Assembly: GCA_014239505.1 (NCBI GenBank)
Contig: JAAZYT010000117.1
Location: 1-17,208, forward strand
Source: Fidelibacterota bacterium
GTDB lineage: Bacteria; Fidelibacterota; Marinisomatia; Marinisomatales; TCS55
Direction: 5' to 3'
DNA: 17,208 nt
Within the stretch, counting starts at the first letter, position 1. Each line of letters opens with the position of its first letter. Shown in pieces: positions 8,320 to 16,242 of this stretch. Under the pieces are notes generated by a model that did not search any database, was not told the DNA's origin, and saw only the letters and a program-made list of their open reading frames with translations. Made by a program: the position numbers and the translations under genes.

Positions 8320-8890
8320 TATTAATCTCAAATTGTTTTCTAAAAATATAATTATGGAAAAAAGTTGTTTTTACCAACTCAGGATGAAAAGTTAATCCTA
8401 AATGATGACCTTGTTTAACCACTACAGGCTCATTATTATAATAACTTAATATTTTTACATTAGAACCAACTTTATTTATTTTTGGAGCTCTAATAAAAGC
8501 AGCTGAAACGTTATGGATGTTATCATTTAGTGAAACCTTTATTTGATCTGTAAATGAATCGACTTGTCTGCCATATGCATTTCTATCAACAGAGATATCT
8601 AATAAACCTAAAGGTATTACACGGTCGTCTGAAATATTTTTTGACATCAAAATTAATCCAGCACATGTACCAAGGATTGGTTTTTTTTTAGCAAAAATCT
8701 TTATTGCTTCATGAAAGCTTACGCGAGTCATTAAATCAGAAATAGTAGTTGATTCACCACCAGGAATCACCAATCCATCAATTAAAGATAAATCATTAGG
8801 ATAACGAACTTCTAATACTTCCAAATTAAGCATTTCTAAAATTTGTACATGCTTAGAGTAATCTCCTTGAAGTGCTAATACGCCTACCAT
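8309..8890 (-). CDS. pdxT: Pyridoxal 5'-phosphate synthase glutaminase subunit PdxT
   Basis: A 193-residue class I glutamine amidotransferase. It hydrolyses glutamine and channels ammonia to PdxS. The catalytic triad is visible: C76 in LGTCAGL, with H169 and E171 in TFHPEL. The oxyanion and family motif GGESTT is at 44-49, and AFIRAP (131-136) is typical of PdxT. It follows pdxS by 15 bp, and the two subunits normally assemble as a 12+12 complex, so co-expression is expected. It overlaps dxs by 11 bp. Confidence 0.97.
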   Translation of the reverse strand: MVGVLALQGDYSKHVQILEMLNLEVLEVRYPNDLSLIDGLVIPGGESTTISDLMTRVSFHEAIKIFAKKKPILGTCAGLILMSKNISDDRVIPLGLLDISVDRNAYGRQVDSFTDQIKVSLNDNIHNVSAAFIRAPKINKVGSNVKILSYYNNEPVVVKQGHHLGLTFHPELVKTTFFHNYIFRKQFEINNAA

Positions 8891-8905
8891 TCTAAAATAA
8901 AAACC

Positions 8906-9790
8906 TCACCAACCTCTTTCTTGCAAACGTTCTCCTTCAGGAATTTCTGACATATCTAAACCTTTCATGGCTGATTTTAAACCAGTAGATATTTCTACTA
9001 ATTTTGAAGCATCTTTATAATATGCAACAGAATCAACTATAGCTTTTGCCCTTGGAGGTGGATCTTCACTAGCAAAAATTCCAGAACCTACAAAAACAGT
9101 TTCCGCACCTAATTGCATCATTAAAGAAGCATCAGCTGGAGTTGCTATACCCCCTGCCGCAAAATTTGGTACAGGTAGCTTACCTGATTTTGCAACTTGT
9201 TGAATTAAATCAAAAGGGGCACCCATATCTTTTGATGCAGCCATAAGCTCATCTTGGTTCATAGTTGTTAATCTTTTGATGTCACTTTGAACTTGACGCA
9301 TATGTCGTACTGCTTCAACAATATTTCCACTACCAGCTTCTCCTTTAGTTCGTATCATTGCAGCGCCCTCCCCTATTCTCCTTAAAGCTTCCCCTAAATT
9401 TCTACATCCACATACAAATGGAACTTTAAAATCATTTTTCCAAATATGATTATGTTCATCTGCAGGAGTTAAAACTTCACTTTCATCAATAAAATCAACT
9501 TCTAATGCTTCTAGTATTTGAGCTTCAGCAAAATGCCCTATTCTTACTTTTGCCATCACTGGTATCGATACTGAATTTTGAATATCTTTAATCATTTGTG
9601 GATCGCTTGCACGCGAAATTCCACCATATCTTCTAATTTCAGAAGGAATACGTTCTAAAGCCATAACTGCAACAGCACCTGCATCTTCAGCAATTTTAGC
9701 TTGTTCAGCATTCATTACATCCATAATAACTCCACCCTTTAACATCTCTGCTAAACCTACTTTTATTTCAAAGGAACCTTTTTTAGCCAT
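8906..9790 (-). CDS. pdxS: Pyridoxal 5'-phosphate synthase subunit PdxS
   Basis: 294 residues, exactly the usual length. PdxS makes PLP directly from ribose 5-phosphate (or ribulose 5-phosphate), glyceraldehyde 3-phosphate and PdxT-derived ammonia, so it does not need DXP although dxs is next door. Catalytic residues known from Bacillus PdxS are at the same numbers: D24 (VIMDVM), K81 (MAKVRIGH) and K149 (IRTKGEAG). I place the start at 9790 (MAKKGSFEIK) because AGGAG lies 7 bases upstream; an in-frame TTG at 9817 would add nine residues not seen in the family. The start overlaps the end of ispH by 8 bp (ATGGCTAA). Confidence 0.98.
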   Translation of the reverse strand: MAKKGSFEIKVGLAEMLKGGVIMDVMNAEQAKIAEDAGAVAVMALERIPSEIRRYGGISRASDPQMIKDIQNSVSIPVMAKVRIGHFAEAQILEALEVDFIDESEVLTPADEHNHIWKNDFKVPFVCGCRNLGEALRRIGEGAAMIRTKGEAGSGNIVEAVRHMRQVQSDIKRLTTMNQDELMAASKDMGAPFDLIQQVAKSGKLPVPNFAAGGIATPADASLMMQLGAETVFVGSGIFASEDPPPRAKAIVDSVAYYKDASKLVEISTGLKSAMKGLDMSEIPEGERLQERGW

Positions 9791-10643
9791 AAATAATCTC
9801 CTTTTGGATATCTCCAATTTTTTTAATTTTATCTAAAACTTCATTGATTATTTTATCTGGAGTACTTGCACCAGCAGAGACTCCAACAATTTCAACTTTA
9901 TCAAACCAATCGGCTTTGATCTCATCTGCATTAGTAACTTGATAAGAGTTGTTATTTCGTTCTTTAGCTAAGGCGGTTAACCTTTTTGAGTTTGCACTAG
10001 TAAAAGAACCTATTATAACCATTAAATCACATTTTATTGCTAACTCTTTAATTTGACTTTGATTGCGTTTGGTTGGGAAACAAATTGTATTTACAAATCG
10101 AAGATCAAAAACTTTTGTCATCATAATATTAATGATTTCTTGAACATTTTCAATAGTCTGTGTCGATTGACATACAATACCTGCTCTTTTATATTTCCTT
10201 TGGATTAAGGCTTCATCTGGCGAAGAAATAATAATTGGATCTTTAACTTGACTAGCAATTCCTTTTACTTCATCATGGCCATGATCACCGACAATAATTA
10301 TTTTCCTCCCTTCTTCCTCTAATTTCTTTACTTCTTCATGAATTTCTAGAACTAAAGGACAGGTGGCATCGATAATATTCATATTACTATTTTTTGCATT
10401 ATTCCATGTTTCAACTGACGTACCATGCGCACGAAAGAGAACAGGTTTATCTTTAGGAATACTATCTAAAGAGTTCACTACTTTAGCACCTGCTTTATCT
10501 AAATCTTTTACAACATTTTCATTATGAACTATATGTCCTAACATAAAGACATCACCATCTTTATCTGCAGTTTCATAAGCTAAGTTTACAGCATCTCTAA
10601 CACCAAAACAGTAACCTGCATCTTTTGCTAATAATATTTTCAT
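9783..10643 (-). CDS. ispH: 4-hydroxy-3-methylbut-2-enyl diphosphate reductase IspH
   Basis: A 286-residue [4Fe-4S] enzyme that makes IPP and DMAPP from HMBPP in the last step of the MEP pathway. The three cluster cysteines are visible: C12 (GYCFGV), C95 (ATCPLV) and C188 (NTICFPTKRNQ). Substrate-binding residues are H40 (IVHNENV), H73 (RAHG) and H123 with the proton-relay E125 (GDHGHDEVKG). The segment equivalent to the E. coli TQTT is CQST, so Thr167 of E. coli is replaced by Ser. It overlaps the DHH gene by 4 bp (ATGA) and pdxS by 8 bp. Together with dxs it places the two ends of the MEP pathway in one gene run. Confidence 0.97.
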   Translation of the reverse strand: MKILLAKDAGYCFGVRDAVNLAYETADKDGDVFMLGHIVHNENVVKDLDKAGAKVVNSLDSIPKDKPVLFRAHGTSVETWNNAKNSNMNIIDATCPLVLEIHEEVKKLEEEGRKIIIVGDHGHDEVKGIASQVKDPIIISSPDEALIQRKYKRAGIVCQSTQTIENVQEIINIMMTKVFDLRFVNTICFPTKRNQSQIKELAIKCDLMVIIGSFTSANSKRLTALAKERNNNSYQVTNADEIKADWFDKVEIVGVSAGASTPDKIINEVLDKIKKIGDIQKEIIYG

Positions 10644-11644
10644 GAGAAACTTGAATCTTGCTTAGTTAATTGACTATGGGTTTCAGCTAAAACTTTATTT
10701 GCAACATCAACTAAATTACCAGTTTGAACTGCACCCGCCGCAAATTTATGACCTCCACCACCTAAAGACTTCGCAATGGTATTAATAATATATTTACCTT
10801 TTGAACGAAAATTGATTCGGCACGTTCCATTTGCATTCTCAAATATCATCAATGCAACTTCAACTCCACGTATTGTTCTAATAAAATCTGAGAAGCCATC
10901 AATATCTTTTTTATTCGCATTCGCATTATTCATCATTTCTTGACTTATAGTAAATGAAGCAAGTTCACGATTATTACTATAATCTAAATTATTAATTATA
11001 TCAGCAAGTAATTTTACTTGTCCAGGAGTTCTACTCTCATAAACTCTTTGATAAATTTTGGCAGTATTAACTCCAAGCTCTAAACATTCAATAGCAATTT
11101 GATGGCATTTTTGATTTGTGTTGCTGTAACAAAATGAGCCAGTATCAGTCATTACTGCAGTATATATTCCATTTGCCATAGCTAAGTTTAAATCAACATT
11201 TGCTGCTTTTAGAAAGTCATATACCATTTCTCCAGTAGCTGCTGCAGTTATTTGAATATAATTATTTGTAAATCTTTTATCCTTTAAATCAGGATGGTGA
11301 TCAAAATTAATTGCTTTAATAGAGTTTGATGTTATTTGTTCACCAACTTGCCTTAATCTATTAAAATCACCAACATCAAAGATAATTGCTAAATCAGCTT
11401 TAGAGATCCAGGTATCATGTATCTCAGGCCTGTATGTTTCAATTATATTATCCGGGTTGAGAAAATTATATTCCATCGGTAAATCAGAAACATGAATCAA
11501 TCGACAATCTTTCCCAATCTGCGTAAGATAATGCCATACAGCAGTTGCACTTCCTAGGCCATCACCATCAGGATTCTCGTGTGTAGACAGCATAATTTTT
11601 GCTGAACTATTAATGGTATTATGTAATGATTTCCAGTCTAGCAT
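10640..11644 (-). CDS. nrnA: DHH/DHHA1 phosphoesterase, NrnA-like nanoRNase/pAp phosphatase
   Basis: 334 residues with an N-terminal DHH domain and a C-terminal DHHA1 domain. Metal-binding motifs are HENPDGDGLGS (22-32), FDVGD (89-93), FDHHPD (114-119) and MTDTGSF (165-171). The DHHA1 nucleic-acid motif is GGGGHKFAAG (295-304). Length and domain order match NrnA, which degrades very short RNAs or cyclic-dinucleotide breakdown products and dephosphorylates 3'-phosphoadenosine 5'-phosphate. The sequence cannot tell which activity dominates. The ATG lies 72 bp after the adenosyltransferase, the largest gap in the gene run, and the stop overlaps ispH by 4 bp. Confidence 0.9.
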   Translation of the reverse strand: MLDWKSLHNTINSSAKIMLSTHENPDGDGLGSATAVWHYLTQIGKDCRLIHVSDLPMEYNFLNPDNIIETYRPEIHDTWISKADLAIIFDVGDFNRLRQVGEQITSNSIKAINFDHHPDLKDKRFTNNYIQITAAATGEMVYDFLKAANVDLNLAMANGIYTAVMTDTGSFCYSNTNQKCHQIAIECLELGVNTAKIYQRVYESRTPGQVKLLADIINNLDYSNNRELASFTISQEMMNNANANKKDIDGFSDFIRTIRGVEVALMIFENANGTCRINFRSKGKYIINTIAKSLGGGGHKFAAGAVQTGNLVDVANKVLAETHSQLTKQDSSFS

Positions 11645-11716
11645 AACAATATAAGACCTAGAATTTAAGTATATTTTATATAGAGTCTATCTAACTATCG
11701 GAGTAATAATTATTTT

Positions 11717-12256
11717 TTATCTTTCCCATAACATTTCATCTAAGCCTTCATTTTGATTTAATAATCTAATTAAAACAAAAATAAAATCACTTAATCTGTT
11801 TAAATATTTTAACCAATTTTTATTATTAGCCTTTTTACTTAATAACGGAATACACGATCTTTCAGCTCTACGACAAACTGCTCTTACAATATGAAGTCTT
11901 GAACAAAGTTCATTCCCACCTGGCAAAATAAATTCTTCTAAAGGTGGTAACTCCTTATTCATTTTAGTTATATAACTTTCTAAATACGTAATTCTATCAT
12001 CTTTCAGAAGTGAAATTTCTTCTTTTGGCATTGAAGCTTCACCTCCAATATTAAATAAGTCTTGTTGAATAGATTGAAGTTGTTTTTTTATTACTTTGGA
12101 ATCACATATTGATACAGCAAGACCTAAATAGGAGTTTAACTCATCAATATCTCCTAAAAAGTTTATATTAGGATGATTTTTTAAGACTCTTGAGCCATCC
12201 CCTAGGCTTGTTTTTCCATTATCTCCCGTTTTCGTTGTTACTTTAGAAATTCTCAT
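11717..12256 (-). CDS. PduO-type ATP:cob(I)alamin adenosyltransferase
   Basis: 179 residues, a single-domain PduO/MMAB-type enzyme. It transfers the 5'-deoxyadenosyl group from ATP to cob(I)alamin, giving adenosylcobalamin. The N-terminal ATP-binding motif TKTGDNGKTSLGDG (8-21) is intact, as are VRAVCRRAER (124-133) and YLNRLSDFIFVLIR (151-164), which shape the active site. The N-terminal MRISKVTTKTGD gives a secure start. It begins 3 bp after nhaD. Its product is the cofactor of the acyl-CoA mutase further down the same strand. Confidence 0.95.
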   Translation of the reverse strand: MRISKVTTKTGDNGKTSLGDGSRVLKNHPNINFLGDIDELNSYLGLAVSICDSKVIKKQLQSIQQDLFNIGGEASMPKEEISLLKDDRITYLESYITKMNKELPPLEEFILPGGNELCSRLHIVRAVCRRAERSCIPLLSKKANNKNWLKYLNRLSDFIFVLIRLLNQNEGLDEMLWER

Positions 12257-12259
12257 AAT

Positions 12260-13657
12260 TTAAAAAAATATAAAGCTTACTAAGACAAAAAGAGGAAATA
12301 AGATAGCTAAAGAATATAGAAAATAACCAAAAAAGGATGGCATTTTTATTCCGGAAGACTCTGCAATAGATTTAACCATAAAGTTTGGTGCATTTCCTAT
12401 GTAGGTATTTGCACCCATAAAAACTGCTCCGGCTGATATTGCTAATAATGTTTTTGAGAGCTCACCCATTAGAATTTGAGGATCTCCTCCAGCTGTATTA
12501 AAAAACACCAAATAGGTTGGAGCATTATCAAGAAAGCTTGATAAAATTCCAGTTAACCAGAAATACATATGATTTACAGGTCCAGAATCACTAGAAACAG
12601 CATTAATAATTATTGCAAGGACTCCAGAGGTTCCAGCTTTAAGAATGGCAATTGCAGGAATAATTGTAATAAAAATCCCAGCAAATAACTTCGCCACTTC
12701 TACAATTGGAAACCAAGTGAATTCATTAGCTTGCCTGATTTCTTTTGATGTGAATTTCCAGCTTGCATAAGCAAGAGCTAATAATAATAAATCCCTAGTG
12801 ATATTTTGAAGTTCAAGATGCACATGATAAATAGTAAATTCAATGTGTGGTCTCCAAAAACCGCTTAGCAATACAGAAAAAACCACTCCAAGAATAAGTA
12901 ATAAATTAAATGATCCTTTTAGTCCAATTTTCTCTTTATCTATTGGAATAGGAATTTTTTCTTCTTTTTTATATTGAATGTTATCATAGATATAAAAAAT
13001 TATGAGTAACGACGCTACCAAAAATAGCATAGGGAGGAACATTGCTTTAGTTGTCCAAAAGAAATCGACACCTTTCAAAAAACCTAAAAATAAAGGTGGA
13101 TCTCCTAATGGCGTTAATGAACCTCCAATATTTGCAACAAGGAAGATGAAAAAGACCACAACATGAACCTTATGTTTTCTGTCTTTATTTGCTCGTAATA
13201 GTGGTCTTATAAGTAGCATCGCAGCCCCTGTAGTTCCCATCCAACTTGCTAAGACGGTTCCAACAAAAATAATTCCGGTGTTCATAATCGGTGTACCCAC
13301 CAAAGAACCAGTTAATTGAACTCCTCCAGAAATAGTAAATAGTGCCAACAATAAAATAATGAAAGGTATATATTCTAAAAAACCAACGTGGAGAATTTCA
13401 TAAAAAGTAATTGAAAATCCTGCACTAATTAAGAACGGCGCAACAAAAAGAACAGCCCAAAATGCAGAAATCTTACCAAAGTTATGGTGCCAAAAATGAG
13501 GTGCAATAAGGGGGAATATAGCAATTGATAGCAGGATACCAACAAAAGGGATTACCCAAAAAATAGATAATTCTGAGCCATCTAAATGAGGAGCATTACC
13601 TTCAGAAGCAAATAGAAAGGTACTTAAAGTAAAAAAGGATAAAAGTATTTTTTTCAT
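12260..13657 (-). CDS. nhaD: NhaD-type Na+/H+ antiporter (ion transporter superfamily)
   Basis: A 465-residue integral membrane protein. A cleavable-looking or first hydrophobic segment (3-17) is followed by about a dozen membrane helices. The motif NIGGSLTPLGDPPLF (176-190) is typical of the NhaD/ArsB branch of the ion transporter superfamily, and a matching inverted-half motif GANTYIGNAPNFMVKSIAE occurs near the C-terminus. NhaD exchanges Na+ (or Li+) for H+ at the cytoplasmic membrane. It starts the long minus-strand gene run and is divergent from nqrM. Other superfamily substrates (arsenite, dicarboxylates) cannot be excluded. Neighbouring NQR genes favour Na+. Confidence 0.85.
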   Translation of the reverse strand: MKKILLSFFTLSTFLFASEGNAPHLDGSELSIFWVIPFVGILLSIAIFPLIAPHFWHHNFGKISAFWAVLFVAPFLISAGFSITFYEILHVGFLEYIPFIILLLALFTISGGVQLTGSLVGTPIMNTGIIFVGTVLASWMGTTGAAMLLIRPLLRANKDRKHKVHVVVFFIFLVANIGGSLTPLGDPPLFLGFLKGVDFFWTTKAMFLPMLFLVASLLIIFYIYDNIQYKKEEKIPIPIDKEKIGLKGSFNLLLILGVVFSVLLSGFWRPHIEFTIYHVHLELQNITRDLLLLALAYASWKFTSKEIRQANEFTWFPIVEVAKLFAGIFITIIPAIAILKAGTSGVLAIIINAVSSDSGPVNHMYFWLTGILSSFLDNAPTYLVFFNTAGGDPQILMGELSKTLLAISAGAVFMGANTYIGNAPNFMVKSIAESSGIKMPSFFGYFLYSLAILFPLFVLVSFIFF

Positions 13658-13777
13658 AGTTTTAATTAAAAATTGAATATTTCGATTATTTAACGAACCT
13701 TAAAATAATCCAACTAATATTAATCTTCCTAATTTTTGATAGAAGTTTTAAATAGATATTTTATTGTAATTTTATGG
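13658..13777. promoter_or_regulatory. Divergent intergenic region between nhaD and nqrM
   Basis: 120 bp of very A+T-rich DNA between the starts of two divergent genes, so it must hold promoters for both. For nhaD a weak candidate on the minus strand is TTGGAT (13708-13713) and AATAAT (13685-13690) with 17 bp between them. For nqrM a weak plus-strand candidate is TTGATA (13737-13742) with TTTTAT (13760-13765) 17 bp away. Neither box pair is a strong match to the sigma-70 consensus, and the organism's promoter rules are unknown. Confidence 0.35.
13684..13710. repeat. Dyad symmetry, 8-bp arms (GATTATTT / AAATAATC), possible operator
   Basis: A perfect inverted repeat: GATTATTT at 13684-13691 and AAATAATC at 13703-13710, separated by 11 bp, giving arm centres 19 bp apart (almost two helical turns). 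It overlaps the candidate nhaD promoter boxes. The arms are too A+T-rich and no T-run follows, so it is not an intrinsic terminator. It could be a dimeric repressor or activator site, but A+T-rich sequence makes chance repeats common. Confidence 0.3.
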
Positions 13778-13960
13778 ATGGAATTCTTCCTTTCAATTAT
13801 TGTTATTGGTCTAGCTTTGCTAGGAATGTCTATTGGCATAATTTTCAATAGAAAACCACTCCAAGGGTCATGTGGTGGGGTTGCAAGTGACTGTATATGT
13901 TTAAGCGGTGGTACCTGTGATGATCCTTCGCAAAAACCTAACACAACTAATCCCATATAA
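13778..13960 (+). CDS. nqrM: Na+-NQR maturation protein NqrM
   Basis: About 60 residues: one N-terminal membrane helix (roughly 2-22) and then RKPLQGSCGG (25-34) and a cysteine-rich tail with C32, C39, C41 and C47. This matches NqrM (DUF539), needed to deliver iron to the cysteine-ligated site in the membrane between NqrD and NqrE. The ATG at 13778 gives the family's usual N-terminus; an in-frame TTG at 13736 would add 14 residues without support. In proteobacteria nqrM usually follows apbE on the same strand. Here it is on the opposite strand, and its stop overlaps the 3' end of apbE by 14 bp. It is the only plus-strand gene in the window. Confidence 0.9.
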   Translation: MEFFLSIIVIGLALLGMSIGIIFNRKPLQGSCGGVASDCICLSGGTCDDPSQKPNTTNPI

Positions 13961-15029
13961 CTGGCATTCCAGGACTATATTCCACTTTAAAGTTGTTATT
14001 GTATCCAACATCAATTATCCAAAGAGCTTCATACCCATCTAATGAGTTAATTAATTGCAACCCTTCATCATATGATAATACATTTAAAGCTGTTGCTAAA
14101 ACATCCGCATCTAAACAATTAGGTGCAACTACAGTTACAGAAGAAATGTCAGAAAATATTGATTTGCCATTTCTTGGATCTATAATATGAGAATATTTAT
14201 TACCGTCAAATTCATAATAATTACGATAATTTCCTGAAGTAGCCATAGCCTGATCTTTTAATCTTGCTACTTCACCAATAATATTTTCACCTGGATTATT
14301 TCCTCGTATCGGCTTATCAATACCAATTTCCCATTTCTTACCTTTATTATTTAAACCTAATACTCTGATTTCACCACCAACTTCAACCATAAATCTTGAA
14401 TACCCATTAAATTTAAGGTAATCAAAAATTTGATCAACACCCCAACCTTTTGCAATAGCATTTACATCTATCATTTGACCCGTTATTGATTTTTTAAGGG
14501 TATTATCAGATAATTTTATTTTATCATAACCAATCTTTTCCATCTCCATTATAATATCTAAATCAGTTGGAGGCTCCCAAATATCATTATATTCTCTATC
14601 TTTTTTACCTTCTCTCCAATTAATGACCGCTGGAAAAATGGTGATATCAAATGATCCTAAAGTAACTTCACTCCAATAGATTGATCTTTTTATTACTTCA
14701 CTAAATCCATGAGAAATATTTATTGCTCCATTTTTGGGTAAATTATTAAAAAGAGAAATCTCACTATTAATTTTATATGTAGACATTTGGTTATCTATGT
14801 CAACTATAATTGAGTCAATTCCGAGTTTAATTTCAGAAATGTTATGTGAAATATTTTTATCAGAAATTATTTTTATAGAATAAGTGGTACCCCAAGCGTT
14901 CCCTGATAAGTTTACTAATGGTAATGATCTATTACATCCAAATAATAAAATAAAATAAAAGCCCAACAAAAGTCGGGCTTTAAAAAATAGTTTTAATTTA
15001 ATATGACTATCCAAAACTATCGTAAGCAA
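13947..15029 (-). CDS. apbE: FAD:protein FMN transferase ApbE, lipoprotein
   Basis: About 360 residues. ApbE attaches FMN from FAD to threonines of NqrB and NqrC, so it is required to make active NQR. Family blocks are GNAWGTTYSIK (43-53), IDVNAIAKGWGVD, VEVGGEIRVLG, ATSGNYRNYYEFDG with SHIIDPRNG, and the Mg-site region DADVLATALNVL. The N-terminus is a lipoprotein signal: basic KLKLFFKAR, a hydrophobic run, and the lipobox LLFGC (28-32), so the mature protein is anchored from C32 facing the periplasm. No in-frame ATG precedes the conserved part. TTG at 15029 (directly after an in-frame TGA, overlapping nqrF by 23 bp, GAG six bases upstream) or TTG at 15014 must be used. Confidence 0.92.
   Translation of the reverse strand: MLTIVLDSHIKLKLFFKARLLLGFYFILLFGCNRSLPLVNLSGNAWGTTYSIKIISDKNISHNISEIKLGIDSIIVDIDNQMSTYKINSEISLFNNLPKNGAINISHGFSEVIKRSIYWSEVTLGSFDITIFPAVINWREGKKDREYNDIWEPPTDLDIIMEMEKIGYDKIKLSDNTLKKSITGQMIDVNAIAKGWGVDQIFDYLKFNGYSRFMVEVGGEIRVLGLNNKGKKWEIGIDKPIRGNNPGENIIGEVARLKDQAMATSGNYRNYYEFDGNKYSHIIDPRNGKSIFSDISSVTVVAPNCLDADVLATALNVLSYDEGLQLINSLDGYEALWIIDVGYNNNFKVEYSPGMPVIWD
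14950..14981 (-). terminator. Intrinsic terminator after nqrF, inside the apbE signal-peptide codons
   Basis: On the minus strand AAAGCCCGAC (14981-14972), loop TTTT and GTTGGGCTTT (14967-14958) form a 10-bp stem with a single G-U pair, followed by a T-rich run (TATTTTATTT). This is a standard Rho-independent terminator, starting 25 bases after the nqrF stop. On the plus strand the stem is followed by A residues, so it acts only in the nqr direction. It lies wholly within the codons for the ApbE signal peptide, so apbE is translated only from transcripts that read through, or from a promoter upstream within nqrF. Confidence 0.8.
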
Positions 15030-16242
15030 TCATTTCTCTTTCAACACCTAGATCATAAAGCATTTTATCACATGCATCTATCATCATTGGTGGTCCACAC
15101 ATATAATATTCAAGTTCAGTTGGATCTTCATGATCTTTAAGATATTCTTCCAAAGCAACGTTATGGATAAATCCAGTAGGGCCTTCCCACTTATCTTCAG
15201 GCATAGGTTCAGATAAACCAACGATATATTTGAAATTCGAGTGTTCTTTCTCAAGCTTCAAAAAATCATCATGGTAAAACATTTCTCTTGCTGATCTAGC
15301 TCCATAAAAGAACGTTATCTTGCGATCAGTTTTTTTAGTATCAAGAAGATCAAAGAGATGACTTCTCATTGGAGCCATACCTGCACCACCACCCAAATAA
15401 ATCATCTCTCGATCAGAATCTTTAGCAAAAAATTCACCAAATGGTCCAGATATAGTGACTTTATCACCTTTTTTTAGATTGAAAATATATGAAGATGCTA
15501 TTCCAGGTGGAACTTGATCCCATAGCGCAGGTGGTGGCGTAGCAATCCTTACATTTAACATAATTATATTACCCTCAGCAGGGTGATTAGCCATTGAATA
15601 CGCTCTAAAACAATCCTCTTCATTATTAGCGACTACATCCCAAATCTTAAACTTATCCCAATCCTCATGATATTCTTTTTCTACATTAAAATTTTTGAAA
15701 CCTAATTGATGATATTCAGGAATATCAATTTGAATATATCCTCCTGCGGTAAAATTTAAATTTTCACCTTTAGGAAGCTCTAAAACCAATTCTTTTATAA
15801 AGGTCGCAACATTATTGTTTGACCTAACAATGCAATCCCATTTTTGAATATTAAATATCTCATCAGGCACATGCACTTTCATATCTTCTTTAATTTTTAC
15901 CTGACAAGCTAAGCGCCAATTTTCTTTAGCCTCAGTTCGACTAATATGACCTTTTTCTGTAGATAATATTTCACCACCACCTTCATTGACCTGACATTTA
16001 CACATTGCACATGTTCCACCACCTCCACATGCTGAAGGTAAAAAGATATTTTCTGTTGCTAGTGCAGATAAAAGTGTAGAACCAGGCCTAACTTGAAGCG
16101 ACTTATCATCATCTCCATTTATATTAATCGAAACATTCTCCTGAGGGAGAAGTTTAGACTCCGCAAAATTTAACATTAAAACAAGGATCAAAATCACACC
16201 ACTAAAAATAGCTACGCTCAATAACGTTGAAGCGGTTATCAT
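15007..16242 (-). CDS. nqrF: Na+-NQR subunit F (NADH dehydrogenase, FAD and [2Fe-2S])
   Basis: 411 residues. NqrF oxidises NADH in the cytoplasm and starts electron flow through the Na+-pumping complex. One N-terminal membrane helix (about 5-25) is followed by a plant-ferredoxin domain with cluster cysteines C72, C78, C81 and C113 (ACGGGGTCAMCKC and LACQV), then an FAD-binding domain with RAYSMANHP (213-221) and an NADH domain with GGGAGMAPMRSH (284-295) and YYMCGPPMM. The positions fit the Vibrio enzyme with a shift of two. The ATG overlaps the nqrE stop (ATGA). The last base of the gene precedes the terminator by 25 bases. Confidence 0.98.
   Translation of the reverse strand: MITASTLLSVAIFSGVILILVLMLNFAESKLLPQENVSININGDDDKSLQVRPGSTLLSALATENIFLPSACGGGGTCAMCKCQVNEGGGEILSTEKGHISRTEAKENWRLACQVKIKEDMKVHVPDEIFNIQKWDCIVRSNNNVATFIKELVLELPKGENLNFTAGGYIQIDIPEYHQLGFKNFNVEKEYHEDWDKFKIWDVVANNEEDCFRAYSMANHPAEGNIIMLNVRIATPPPALWDQVPPGIASSYIFNLKKGDKVTISGPFGEFFAKDSDREMIYLGGGAGMAPMRSHLFDLLDTKKTDRKITFFYGARSAREMFYHDDFLKLEKEHSNFKYIVGLSEPMPEDKWEGPTGFIHNVALEEYLKDHEDPTELEYYMCGPPMMIDACDKMLYDLGVEREMIAYDSFG

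Noticed and set aside
11645..11716. Possible internal promoter or terminator in the 72-bp gap before the DHH gene
   Set aside because: A TATAAA-like box is present in A+T-rich DNA, but no matching upstream box or hairpin with T-run could be found, so nothing is claimed.
13729..13956. Minus-strand open frame of 75 codons antisense to nqrM
   Set aside because: nqrM on the plus strand has clear family motifs and four cysteines; the antisense frame shows nothing recognisable.
13961..13975. Short inverted repeat CTGG-CATT-CCAG after nqrM
   Set aside because: Only a 4-bp stem with no T-run; too weak to call a terminator and it lies in apbE coding sequence.
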